This document shows positions 1 through 10,335 of a stretch of DNA of 64,000 nucleotides, piece by piece. The stretch is from Arion vulgaris (Eukaryota; Mollusca; Gastropoda; Stylommatophora; Arionidae): positions 13,543,494-13,607,493 of the forward strand of contig CM036755.1 in the NCBI GenBank assembly GCA_020796225.1, written 5' to 3'. Position numbers and translations under genes: made by a program. Every line of letters starts with the position of its first letter. Position 1 is the first letter of the stretch. The notes beneath the pieces were generated by a model. It was not told the origin of the DNA. It searched no databases and saw only the letters and a list, made by a program, of their open reading frames with translations.

Positions 1-372
1 GACACCTTTCATCTTGAAACCGGAAAACTGGAATGGTGTTATTTCATTTCGAACACAACACAGTGAGAGATAGAACACAGCATCAACCCATATCAAACAT
101 TATAAGGAAATGAAGGTGGAAATATTTAGGTCATGTTCTTAGATCATACAAAAAGAGACTAAATTGACAAGTCCTTATGTGGTCACCAGAGGGGAAAAGA
201 AAATGTTGAAGACCTAAAACCACTCTTCGAAGAACAATCCTACAAGAAAGAAAACTTTTGGGATGTAAAACCATATGAGATCTCCAACTGCTAGCAACGA
301 ACCGCATCACATGGAGCTCTACAACCTCTGCCTATGTGCCTTCTTTGGCACGAAAGGAACAAACTAACTTGT
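1..372 (+). mobile_element. LINE 3' fragment (RTE-like tail)
   Basis: In shifting frames, the sequence carries remnants of the C-terminal tail of a non-LTR retrotransposon polyprotein: a W-GH-like segment, then SPEGKR-like basic residues, then an end reading CAFFGTKGTN before a stop. Such tails follow the reverse transcriptase in RTE-like LINEs. Only the 3' end is present; the element continues upstream of the window or is 5'-truncated. Confidence 0.6.
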
Positions 373-544
373 TAACATTATTGATAAAGAAAACGTAGGT
401 CTATACGGATATGTTTCAACATTTGATGTGCAGTTATGTGTTTCCTTGGGAAGGAGAAGATGGGGACTTTTGATGTCAGCTCATCAACCAATAAATAAGT
501 AAATGACCTATCTATTTTAGATTTGTTGTAATTATTTTCTCTGT

Positions 545-958
545 AATAGAGACAATGGCTACGGTCATGGACCAGTATGGTCACTGCCAAGAAGGAAAGC
601 AATGGCAGACTACCTTCCAAGACAATGCCTAGAAAACCCTAACAATATGAGAAAATTGAGACATTTTGGACATAGAAAAAGACATGAAGGGCTGGAGAAG
701 ACCATCATGGATGGAGGCATACCGGCAAAGAGAAGAAGAGGAAGACCACAGAGAAGATGGATTCAGGATGTAACTGGCGGTTTGAACATGATGGCTGCAG
801 AGGCAGGACATCTGGCCTATGAAAGAGAAAAATTCCAGAAAACTGTTGGCGTGGCAAAGGACAAACTATTTGATGATGAGAATGATAATGTGATTATTTA
901 CAAAATGGCTACACATGTCAATCATCTGAGAATAATAACCTTTGCACAATATTTTTAA
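545..958 (+). mobile_element. LINE 3' fragment with open tail frame
   Basis: The frame at 602-958 reads RHFGHRKRHEGLEKTIMDGG, then PAKRRRGRPQRRWIQDVT, then AGHLAYEREKF. This is the conserved tail of a LINE polyprotein (FGH..R...LEK....G...GKRRRGRPRRRW), downstream of the RT domain. No RT core precedes it, so this is a 5'-truncated insertion. A second copy of the same family is at 4140-4440. Confidence 0.75.
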
Positions 959-1289
959 CTCTTATAATACGAAATACCACTTTGACACACCATTCAGGCA
1001 GTACCAGTTTTTTGACCAGTTACCTCATGTGCTAAAATGCTTAATTTTTGTAATCACAATTATTTACAAGATCCATTTGATGCTGTTTGTGTATAATTCT
1101 GTATAGAATACAACAGTTAAATTGATAAAACATAGCTTTCAACTCTACACATTCTGATATATGACATAGTAGACTGGTACTCCACTTAAAATTGTATTCT
1201 AAATACCAGCACTTTAAAACATGATTTTAATGTGTGTATACTAAGAGTTAAGAGGGGACAAAATTCCTGGTGACAAAATTTTGCATGGG
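959..1289. other. Intergenic or intronic DNA without recognised feature
   Basis: AT-rich sequence; I see no coding frame, repeat or motif here. Confidence 0.5.
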
Positions 1290-1430
1290 GACAAAATTCC
1301 CGATGGCTTGAAATCGTGGTTCAGCAATGGTTCGGTGATGGAGTTGATGGATTGTACTAGAGACAGACAGATGTGGAGAGACATGATCGCCTATACCAAC
1401 CGGCACGGCACTTGATTGATTGATTGATAC
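1290..1430 (+). mobile_element. LINE 3' end fragment with TGAT tail
   Basis: A short frame reads ELMDCTRDRQMWRDMIAYT then NRHGT and a stop, followed by TTGATTGATTGATTGATA. D-R--WR-M---A-RHGT plus a TGAT/GATGAT microsatellite is the typical 3' end of a LINE. A related end is at 59200-59355. Confidence 0.65.
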
Positions 1431-1518
1431 TAATAGTTAATGTGCAGGACAGAAAATAAATCATATAAAAAGAGTTTATTTGTGTCGCAGTACTTATGAA
1501 GAACATGGTGCATTAAGA

Positions 1519-2221
1519 TTAACCCTTAGAACCCGGGCTTCCGATATTTCGGGATTGACTGTAAGCTTTGCATACCCTGAACTTCCGATTTATCAGTTTG
1601 AGATTATTTTTCATTATTTTTCGATATTTGAAAATAACTTGTATATAAATGTGACATCAAACACAACCCATGAGTTATACTTTTTTTTGAGAGGTGGCGA
1701 AAGCTGTTGTGTGATTTTTTTGGGTACTGATAAGGTAATTAGTTAAGTATTTTTATGTTGAAAAGATGTTCTAAATTTTTCGGAAATAGTCTTTCTAAAA
1801 GTTTAACAACAGAGCAAGCTGATGAACTTGTTTTGAATGAATCTCCAAATGAATTAGACTTAGAATGTGATTATTCTTATAAGGATATAGAAAGTGAGTT
1901 AGATGATCATTTAGACGACAAGAATTGTTTTAATTGATTTATATTTAAGCTATATGTTCAATCTGGAGAAAAATCTACATATACGGGAGTATTCGCGGTC
2001 ATACCCACATATTAAATCAAATAAATTTTAAAGTTAGTATTCTGCAAATAAATAATAAGCAGGAATAACGGAGTTGATGGGATAAGTCAATAACAAATTA
2101 TAGAGCACTTAAGTGTTCTTAATTATCCTGTTTTAATATAACTCTGATATGGGCTGTTTGTGCTCATGAGCTCCGGGGAAGGTATTTTTAAGGTACAGGT
2201 GGCCAGGGTTTAAAGGGTTAA
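1519..2221. mobile_element. piggyBac-like element, internally deleted
   Basis: The stretch is flanked by TTAA on both sides (1519-1522 and 2218-2221), the piggyBac target-site duplication. Its ends are inverted: CCCTTAGAACCCGGGC at the left and, read on the minus strand, CCCTTTAAACCCTGGCC at the right. At about 703 bp it is too short to be autonomous. A 60-residue acidic frame at 1755-1937 (LTTEQADELVLNES..., rich in D and E) resembles the acidic N-terminus of piggyBac transposases, but no DDD catalytic core is present. Confidence 0.7.
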
Positions 2222-3081
2222 ACCACATGCCACATGATTCACTTTCAGAGTCACATTCATCTATTTTATCTTTCAATTTTCATAATCATTCATTCTATAA
2301 ACAGCTCATATGGACAGCCATTCTGACAAAATAACAGAGAAGAGTAATATTTAGTAAAACAGTTGGTGTGACTATAATGTCACTTTCATAATAACCTCTG
2401 ATAGAGTTTTGTCATTTTAAGTATATCTTAACACATAATATTTGGTTCTACCCCATAAGAGGGGCCTTCTAGGTGTACCATTTATCCTGCTTGCACTGGA
2501 AGCACCATTGACACTGGAATACCAATTATATTGCTGTCTTTCTCTTGCCTACTTGCCCACAACATTTCTAATGGTTTTCTGTATAGTGTTATGTCTCTTT
2601 AATGTCCTAAATATTTATGTCTAATTGATGTCATTCTGCAACTTTATTTTCATTCCAACATTTCCAGGACTTCATTTATTTGTGTCTGTATAAACAAATA
2701 ATGCTCAGTTTTTCTAGAAATTCATATCTCAATGTAGGCAGTTTCTGTTGGATGAGGACACTGCAATTGATTACACCAGGTATGCTGTGACTGAAGAAAT
2801 TTGGAATCATACGTTGTACAAACTGGGCTGTTGTACAAGCTGGACTATACATCTGTGTCACAGAATGTTTTCTACCAATGAACTAGAAATAACCATCAGC
2901 TTGTATGCATGTCTTGTGACATCTACTGATGGAGACTGATCACCTGCTAATATACTAGCATCTCTTTGATGCCAGTTCAATAGCTAAATCCATATCAAAA
3001 TATTCCGGAGCAAAACATGTTTAAATTGACAATATCTATTTCCCATATCAAATCCTTAATATGTCAATATCTCTTACTCAG
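2222..3081. other. Intron sequence, no recognised feature
   Basis: This is the intron upstream of the first visible ABCC exon. A 63-codon plus frame at 2748-2939 has no recognisable domain, and I cannot assign it. Confidence 0.5.
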
Positions 3082-3263
3082 GTCGAATAGTGAATCGGTT
3101 CTCTAAAGATGTAGATGTACTGGACAACATGTTACCAAATGTTATTCGTCAGGGTGTGAATAGTTTGGGCAGAGTGCTTATGTCTCTCATCACCATATCA
3201 TACAGTACACCTATCGTCCTCGCTGTTATTGTACCTGTGGTTGTTCTCTATATTTTAGTGCAG
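3082..3263 (+). CDS. ABCC1-like: ABCC exon: TMD2, NRFSKD motif and membrane helix
   Basis: The exon follows a CAG acceptor at 3079-3081 and ends at a CAG|GTAAGT donor. It encodes 60 whole codons beginning RIVNRFSKDVDVLDNMLP and ending YILVQ. The NRFSKD motif is the conserved loop of type IV ABC exporter TMDs. The following stretch, rich in I, V and L, is a transmembrane helix. It starts after the first base of a split glycine codon and ends in phase 0. The frame is clean. Confidence 0.93.
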
Positions 3264-3439
3264 GTAAGTCAAACTTATCATAATCATGTTTTGTGTCAAG
3301 TAAGACTTACGAATCTCCACAAATTTCTCTGATAAGTACTGAGTATCCATACATGTGAACAATTTTCTCCATGAAGTCATGTATCTAGTATATTTTCTCT
3401 GTCATGCTCTGTCTAATCTTTAATTAATTTTGCCTGTTG

Positions 3440-4135
3440 TCACGTTATTGGTTACTGAACCGATGTCATAGCACTTTGGACAGACTCACCGGTACCCAGT
3501 CTTCCCCAACAGATGTCAAAGGGTATGCATACCGATAGTTCCTGGTTATTGGTTATTAAACTGACGTCATTGCATTCCGGGCAGACCCATAGGTGCTCAG
3601 TCTCCCCAACAGATATCGAAGAGTATGCATACTGATGATTCCCATGGCTCGCTGATTAAACACACTCCTAACTCTGCCCTTAAGGCATCCAGTTCTACTT
3701 GTAGAACTTAAAGACATTCACGAAGAGACCGAAGAACATCCCCTTTATCCATCTTCAACTCCCCAACAATCGATGCTGTTGATGCTAGCCTGTCCACACT
3801 CTCATTGCCACAAACACCAATGTGTCTAGGACAGTAGATCCAAATAAGCCTTTGGAGGTTGAAAACCTCAATAGAGCCACTCATACTACAATATGCCATG
3901 TTGGACCTTCTGAAGCTGGACTACCAATCAGATACAACAATGACCTCAGTAATCCGAGTCCCAGAGAGCCACTGGAGGGAATCAGTAATGGCCTCAACGT
4001 CCATCCTCATACAAGTAGTTGTCTGTATGCTCCAATTCGTTATACAATAACTCTACCATGTGCACTATCTAAGAAACCAAAGTCTGGCTTCTTACCACAA
4101 TGCACAGACACATCGGTATAAACATCATCATCACC
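3440..4135 (-). mobile_element. RNase H-type LINE fragment with duplicated 3' tail
   Basis: On the minus strand, 4120-3708 shows pieces of an RNase H domain: YTDVSVHCGKKPDFGF where YTDGS is expected, then IYCPRHIGVCGNESVDRLA (the family motif is WVPGH-GV-GNE-AD-LA). Stops and frame changes show decay. The 3' tail, with a HLWVCPEC-like end, occurs twice head to tail (about 3440-3545 and 3545-3650). It is a relative of the larger copy at 43350-45500. Confidence 0.75.
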
Positions 4136-4139
4136 ATCA

Positions 4140-4440
4140 CTTGCTTTATCTTTTGTCAGTTGTTTCATTGCCAGTGGTGAGAAGGATTGTAAAAAAAACC
4201 ATAATGGAAGGGAGCATCCTGGCAAAGAGAAGAGAAAGACCATGGAGAAGAAGGATTCAGAATGTCACTGAGGATTTGAACATGACGGCGGAATAGGCGG
4301 GCCATCTGGCCTGTGTGAGAGAGAGAAATTCCAAAGCTCATTTAATTAAGGTGGCAAAGTTCTGCTCCGAACAAACTATTGGATGATGAACTTGAATATA
4401 TACAAGCACTGAATTGGTGTTATCATCTGTAAATAAATTC
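4140..4440 (+). mobile_element. LINE 3' fragment, second copy of the 545-958 family
   Basis: The frame reads VKKTIMEGSILAKRRERP then WRRRIQNVTEDLNMTAE, with AGHLA and KFCSEQTIG further on in shifted frames. It is clearly related to 602-958 but more broken. Only the polyprotein tail remains. Confidence 0.72.
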
Positions 4441-5913
4441 TGCAGCACAAATATAAATAGTTAGAAGTAAAGTGTAAATATGGGGAACTTTCATAATTTC
4501 ATGGATTTCATCATATCTTCACTTGCAGTAATAATTCAATATCAGAAGCAAAGGTTATCAAATACAATATTCATGATGAAATATATACAGATGTGTTTTA
4601 TTTCAAAGTAAATCTATACTATAAGCTGAAAATCCAAATGTGTGTCCGGGTATACACTGCCTCAGTTTACATCCAATATTCACCATTTTTACTGCAAAAT
4701 TTTATCATCAAAAGTTTAGATCAGCTAAAGAAAAAGTTTTGAAATCGAATCAATATTAGTTTTAAAAATAAATAAAATCCAATTTGTGATTGCTAATCCA
4801 GTATTATTACCGCATGTTCTACCTGAAGAAAGGTCACATTTGCCAAATGGTCGAAGGGATATAATCACTAAAATGACAAATCCCCTCACGTATTAGACAT
4901 TTACTTCTTCTTTGCGATCGCCTGCTGTGAATTCAGGCGTTAGCCATGACGCCTGCATTTGCGTTGATTTGAACAAGCTGTATAATTCTCATGTCATTAT
5001 AAGCTTATCTTTCAGTTTCAAACTATCTTTTCAAGAACCTGTAGTCTGAACGACTTGCCATGAAGCCAGAGACATTTAGTAAAGTTCTACTTCTCTAACG
5101 GATTTCCCGCGTTTGTGCCTGTGCGAGGTCATTCCTTTGCATCATATAATAAACACGCGATCTTTTTTTATCTTTCTAATGCCGATCATATTTACAAAAA
5201 CTACACCATTAGTTACGTTGCGTTTTTCTATTTGTGTTGATTTGCGCAAAATATATAATTTTCATGTCATTACAGCTTCACTTTTCTGTTTCAAACTACA
5301 TTATAGAAATTTTTTAATAATTAGGAAGAATGCGAAGACACTACTTTGATTAGACATGAATCATTACAAGAACCAATCGAACCGTTAAAATCATTTAACG
5401 ACGACATACCCGATTTAAACCACTTCTTAAAAAATATCAGAAAATACAATTCATGTTATTAGATGACATCTTTTGGAAAGGCTTACCCAATTCCTCATCA
5501 AGGATTAATAACAACTTTCACCCATGTGGAGCCGGGTTAATTAGCTAGTCTATTATAACTCTAAATGTGAAGTCTATGTTGAGAAGTGAGCATATATATG
5601 TTTTCTCTGTCTGTTTTGCTCACTTTATTATATGAAATATTTATTTGATTTATTACAATTATTTATAAATGTATATGTAATCGCAAAGACTAATTTATTA
5701 CTATTGCATAACCATTTAAAAACATTTTGATAACACAACTTCTTTATGTTGACAATATAGCTTTGAAGTTATTGATCATTTTCAAACATGACTATAATTG
5801 ACATCAAATATGAAATGACCAAGAGAAAACAGGAAAACCCTTGCAAGATGAAGTTCATTACTAGATTTGTCTTCATCTTTATTAACTTTATTAATGCAAT
5901 GCTTTATTTGCAG
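4441..5913. other. ABCC intron with an old diverged direct repeat
   Basis: This intron contains two diverged copies of a segment, about 4890-5060 and 5140-5340. They share GTTGATTTG, TGTCATTA and TTTCAAACTA in order. A frame across 5325-5460 (LIRHESLQEPIEPLKSFNDD) is open but unrecognised. It may be a remnant of an unknown mobile element. Confidence 0.4.
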
Positions 5914-6113
5914 CGAGTCTACATACCTGTCTCGGTCCAGATCCGACGTATTGACTCCACTACAAGATCACCAATTTATGTGCATTTCTCTGAGACTCTC
6001 AGTGGTGTCTCAAGTATTCGAGCTTACGGTGCACAGGAGCGTTTTTATCAACAGTCTCAGGAAATGGTTGATTACAATTTCAAGTTTTACTTTGCCAGTA
6101 TTGTAGTTGGAAG
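5914..6113 (+). CDS. ABCC1-like: ABCC exon: TMD2 intracellular loop
   Basis: The acceptor is a CAG ending at 5913 and the donor is AAG|GTAGGA. The exon encodes RVYIPVSVQIRRIDSTTRSP and then a stretch containing HFSETLSGVSSIRAYGAQ. This is the classic coupling-loop region of ABCC proteins (S/HF-ET-GVS-IRA). The last two bases (AG) join the first base of the next exon to make serine. Its final ~38 bases and donor form the first unit of a 54-bp tandem repeat that runs into the intron. Confidence 0.94.
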
Positions 6114-6357
6114 GTAGGAATCTCTTTGCAACTTCAACTTTTACTTTGTCAGTATTGTAGTTGAAAGGTAGGAATCTCTTTGCAACTTCAACTTTTACTT
6201 TGTCAGTTTTGTAGTTGAAAGGTAGGAATCTCTTTGCAACTTCAACTTTTACTTTGTCAGTTTTGTAGTTGAAAGGTAGGAATCTCTTTGCAACTTCAAC
6301 TTTTACTTGTCAGTATCATAATCTAGAAGATAGCATTCTCAATGCAACTTCATTTTA
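6076..6357 (+). repeat. ABCC1-like: 54-bp tandem repeat containing the exon end and splice donor
   Basis: There are five units of 54 bp (6076, 6130, 6184, 6238, 6292) plus a partial sixth. Unit 1 spans the last ~38 bases of the ABCC exon and its donor GTAGGA. Units 2-4 keep the donor context AAAG|GTAGGAATC. Unit 5 has lost it (AAGATAGCAT). The repeat therefore places at least three extra donor-like sites downstream of the true one. Confidence 0.85.
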
Positions 6358-7578
6358 GTGCAATTAGAAATTTATTGTTGGACATTCTGTCTAGTCTTTA
6401 GGAACACTCAATTTCTGCATTCGTTTTTGTATCCTTTTCTTGATAACATCTGCACAATATCAGGATGGTCACTCCTCCTTGGAAGTATGCACCAGAGAAG
6501 AGCAGCATGCAGTTATCCATCATGTCTGTAGTGAGAAACCAGCAGACATTCATTGAAAAATGAAGAGGTTGTTTGGAAACAAATGTATATTGCTTCAGCA
6601 GGTTTTGAAGTGACACAGGTAACTTCAAAGCAGGATTGTTAACTATGACTGATAGGGCTTGCTCTGGTCAACCTCACACAAAAACTGTGCCTGTCGCTGC
6701 AGGGGAATTAGTAATACAGAAAAACCAGCAGGTAGCATTAGGGAGGGCGGACGGCTGGAGAATTAAAGATCAGACATAATACTACACATCATATCAGTGA
6801 CCATGTGCTGCAGTACCACAAAGACTCCATCCACTAAGTGGATAACCATAACAACACATACCCAAGTCCAAGTTGAAAGAACGTGATGTTGATGTTTGTG
6901 TGAAATACTCTTACAATGTTGTGAAACTGAAGGAAATGATATTCTATACAGTATAGTCTCACTGGTGACAAATCCTGCGTCTGCTAATATCAACCAGGGA
7001 CTAATGGCACTAGCATGAAGTGGCTGCTACTTGTGTCATCACTGAAAGTAACAAAGTTTTGTGCATCACAGTCGATCAGCATATTTAATACTCATGCTCT
7101 TCTTAGACTGTCAACTTGAAATCCTAGAATATTTCATGCTCAGGAGATTCACTGACAGCTGCAATCATACTGTGATCTGCTTCATAACCACTTGAAATTT
7201 GAAATCAAGTCAAAACATCACATCTTGCTCAGTTTCACTGTGTTGTTGCAACTCCCACATATTTTGTGACAGTAATGAAAAATCAACAATCTGCATTTAT
7301 AGTGTCTTCCACATTTAGTATATTCATCAGATCTTGTACTGAGTAATTATCATGTATTTAAGTCCTTCACTCGCTATATGGTAAAAAGTTCATTATTAAT
7401 GATTAGATGCCTACACGGCTACACAGTTAGTCAGAAGTGTTTGTTTTTTCTCACATAATTCAAGTATCTGTATATGTTACAAAAATGATTAAATACTTTC
7501 ATTACCATCTGTCCATATTCTTTTCATAAAATTATATTAAGGTTTATTTTATTCTCTTCCCATACATAAATTTAACAG
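6358..7578. other. ABCC intron, unassigned sequence
   Basis: Broken short frames around 6420-7020 on both strands may be an old mobile element, but I recognise no motif. The rest is AT-rich. Confidence 0.4.
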
Positions 7579-7702
7579 CTGGCTTCAAGTTCGACTGCAG
7601 TTCCTTGGCAATATAATTGTACTAGCAGCAGCCATGTTTGCACAGTCTGATACTGGACTTAGTGCAGGTTTGGCTGGTCTTGCCATTTCTTATGCCCAGC
7701 AG
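7579..7702 (+). CDS. ABCC1-like: ABCC exon: last TMD2 helices
   Basis: The acceptor is AACAG ending at 7578 and the donor is CAG|GTAAAT. After the split serine codon the exon reads WLQVRLQFLGNIIVLAAAMF, continuing through GLSAGLAGLAISYAQQ. This matches the WL-VRLE-GN-IVL and SAGL-GL-ISY signature of the ABCC TMD2 end. It closes in phase 0. The frame is clean. The next exon in family order is at 31854, across the gap and the inverted block. Confidence 0.94.
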
Positions 7703-7789
7703 GTAAATAGTGATAAAGCTTTTTAGTTACTAGTAGATAACTATTAGCTGGCTAGATACATATGTATGACACTACCAACAACATCAACA

Positions 7790-8223
7790 GGAACAAAAAG
7801 TAGCATTTTTATAACTGATTTAGAGATATTATCAACAAGATCAACTACAGATAGTAACATTGATATAACTGATTTAGAGATATTATCAACAAGATCAACT
7901 ACAAATAGTAAAATTGATATAACTGATTTAGAGATATTATCAACAAGATCAACTACAAATAGTAACATTGATATAACTGATTTAGAGATATTATCAACAA
8001 GATCAACTACAAATAGTAACATTGATATAACTGATTTAGAGATATTATCAACGAGATCAACTACAGATAGTAACATTGATATAGCTGATTTAGAGATATT
8101 ATCAACAACATCAACAACAAATAGTAACATTGATATAACTGATTTAGAGATATTATCAACAAGATCAACTACAAATAGTAACATTGATATAACTGATTTA
8201 GAGATATTATCAACAAGATCAAC
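7790..8223 (+). repeat. Array A, first part: 54-bp minisatellite
   Basis: Eight or so nearly identical 54-bp units begin around AACTGATTTAGAGATATTAT. Being a multiple of three without stops, they create a repetitive pseudo-frame (ITDLEILSTRSTT) on plus and another on minus. Neither has any sign of coding. The array runs straight into the N gap. The same array in the same orientation resumes at 25351. Confidence 0.92.
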
Positions 8224-8323
8224 NNNNNNNNNNNNNNNNNNNNNNNNNNNNNNNNNNNNNNNNNNNNNNNNNNNNNNNNNNNNNNNNNNNNNNNNNNNNN
8301 NNNNNNNNNNNNNNNNNNNNNNN
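8224..8323. other. Assembly gap (100 N)
   Basis: Exactly 100 N, the usual placeholder for a scaffold gap of unknown size. It sits inside array A, where assemblers commonly fail. Confidence 0.98.
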
Positions 8324-10335
8324 ACCATTTGCTAGAACATACCACCATAACATAACATAGAAAATGTTTGAACATATTACAGCTTACCATGGATGGGAGT
8401 TTAAGTGATCTCATCGAAAAGGGCATCTTTAATTAGATTGAAATGATATCAACTAAATGATCTCACAGTCTATACACATCATTTTCTATCTGCTCAATAG
8501 AAACAGAAAAAGTGATAGTGTTTAGACTCAGCAAAGATCACAATAGACTTGAGTAACAAATATAAAGATAGGAACATCTAATGTCTACAATTGTGACACA
8601 ACTGAACATCTGTTACACAAGTGTCTAAGAAATGAGGAACAGAGAAAGATTATTGACTGTGACTATCAAATTTGAAGAAAATATCTATGAAGATACTGAC
8701 AACCTTAGACTGACTACAGCTTTTCTATCAAAATATTCACATAATGTTTGAAAGGTAGCAGAAGAAGAAGAGGAGAAGAAGAAGAAAAGAAAAAGAAAAA
8801 AAAGAAAAAATGACACTGAACAATCAATGTAAAAAAATAACATATATATATGCAGTCTTCAATTAGAAACTATACTAGATTGTGTGTGCCATTATACAAG
8901 AATATAAACATATATTCCATACAAACAAATTCTAGTCAAATATGAACAATTCATCATCATCAAATGTCATCCCAGCAGGTAAATTATCCTGTTTTTCCCC
9001 CAACCTCTGTCTCTTGTTCTAGCTGTGAGTTGTGATACTGTTTTGATCACACCCTCGGTGATGTTCAGCTGTTGAAAATTTTCCTCTGTCTACCTCTATC
9101 TCTTACCCCTATATCTTGCCAGTTGCCCAAATGTATTCAATTTTTGTCTTCTCTTAACTGGAACATTTTTTCTGATATGTTTTAGAAGCTATCTGATCTT
9201 GCCTGCCAGAGAACAATCATTTGTCAATTACCGTCAGGATACTCATCAGTCTTTTGATAAAATCACATCTCGGCAGTAGTCTCTAATAATTTCATTATTC
9301 ATGTTATTTATTGTCCATGATTCATATCCATATGTCAGAACTAGTTCTACATATAACTGTAATACTCTCTTTCTCAATTTTCATGCAAAGCTTTTATATT
9401 ACAACATGTTTTTCATTTTCCACTCAACTCTTGATTCACTCTTTTTTTATCTGTATAACATTTACTATAGGAGTTATTATTATACTCAAGTATTTTTATT
9501 GCTTTTCTTGTTTTACAACTGTTCTTTATCCCAATTATGTATTTTTGAATGGATTCTTTTTTAAAAATCATTACTTTTGTCTTTTTGTTATTTATACTAT
9601 TTGTTATATATTTATTAAATTAAAATGCTAACATTGTTCTTGAAATAATATGAAATAAAGTTAGACCAGGTTAGCATCTTTAGCACTAGAATAGAATACA
9701 GACTGATGATTGTTTAGTAGTGCTTTGAGGAGAGTCCACTGCAATTGTTCCTTGTCCATTACAATAACTCTGAGGAAGAAAAAACACAATTGAAATGAAT
9801 GTGATTGTATGTCTATAAACTAGTTTATTAATTACTAAAGGTCATTACAAGCAATGATGACAACAGTCTCAGACATGTGTTGTTTTACTCCTGGTGTGTA
9901 CGAGGTGACTAGAGTAAATATCTAGAATGCTGCCCTACCACAAATGCACATACATGATCAAAGTTAGATATGCAGGTATTTGTGTACCGTCTTTGGGAAG
10001 ATCACATGCTTTGGCCTCAGCTGTGTGAATGATTTTAAGCTAGACATCTTTTGTGGTGTTACAATACACATTTAGAAGTCTTGCTCAAGGGATTTCCCCG
10101 CATGGTGTCTATTTAAAATACTTTTTAGGACACTAAGAGCATCCCTAACTGTCCTTTTGAAGTGGTTATCAGAATCCATGCAACATTTCAGCTGGCCTTC
10201 ACACACAGTACTGGCACAGGAAGGGGGATTCTATGAGCTTTGGGATCTGGATTTTTTTCTCCCATTCTATTTTAGAAATTTGTGAGACCCGTGGAATGAT
10301 TTGTTTTTCTGCTTTTTGCATGGGTGCATGTCACG
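8324..10335 (-). repeat. Inverted copy of 51510-53586 (last ABCC exon and flanks)
   Basis: Read on the minus strand, this segment follows 51510-53586 base by base with mostly single-base indels and few substitutions, roughly 95-97% identical by eye. It includes a copy of the LINE tail, the last ABCC intron end, the terminal exon, the 3' UTR and a second LINE tail. The segment begins immediately after the N gap. It may be a misplaced allele or read fragment, or a true inverted duplicate. Confidence 0.9.
9666..9777 (-). pseudogene. ABCC1-like: Second copy of the ABCC terminal exon (indel-bearing)
   Basis: On the minus strand this repeats the terminal exon with its CTTCCTCAG acceptor. One base is lost in the GACAAGG region, three near GCAG-TGG, and one is gained in TCAAAGC. 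The frame therefore departs from MDKGTIAEM and returns to NNHQSVFYS, ending AKDANLV-stop. No other NBD2 exon accompanies it, so it cannot be a working gene end as placed. Confidence 0.8.

Noticed and set aside
2748..2939. 63-codon frame with cysteines (KLGCCTSWTIHLCHRMF) as a possible secreted peptide
   Set aside because: No signal peptide, no cysteine pattern I recognise, and it sits in an intron of the transporter.
7744..8335. Repetitive 189-194 codon frames on both strands
   Set aside because: They arise from the 54-bp unit being divisible by three and run through the N gap; no start context, splice signs or domain.
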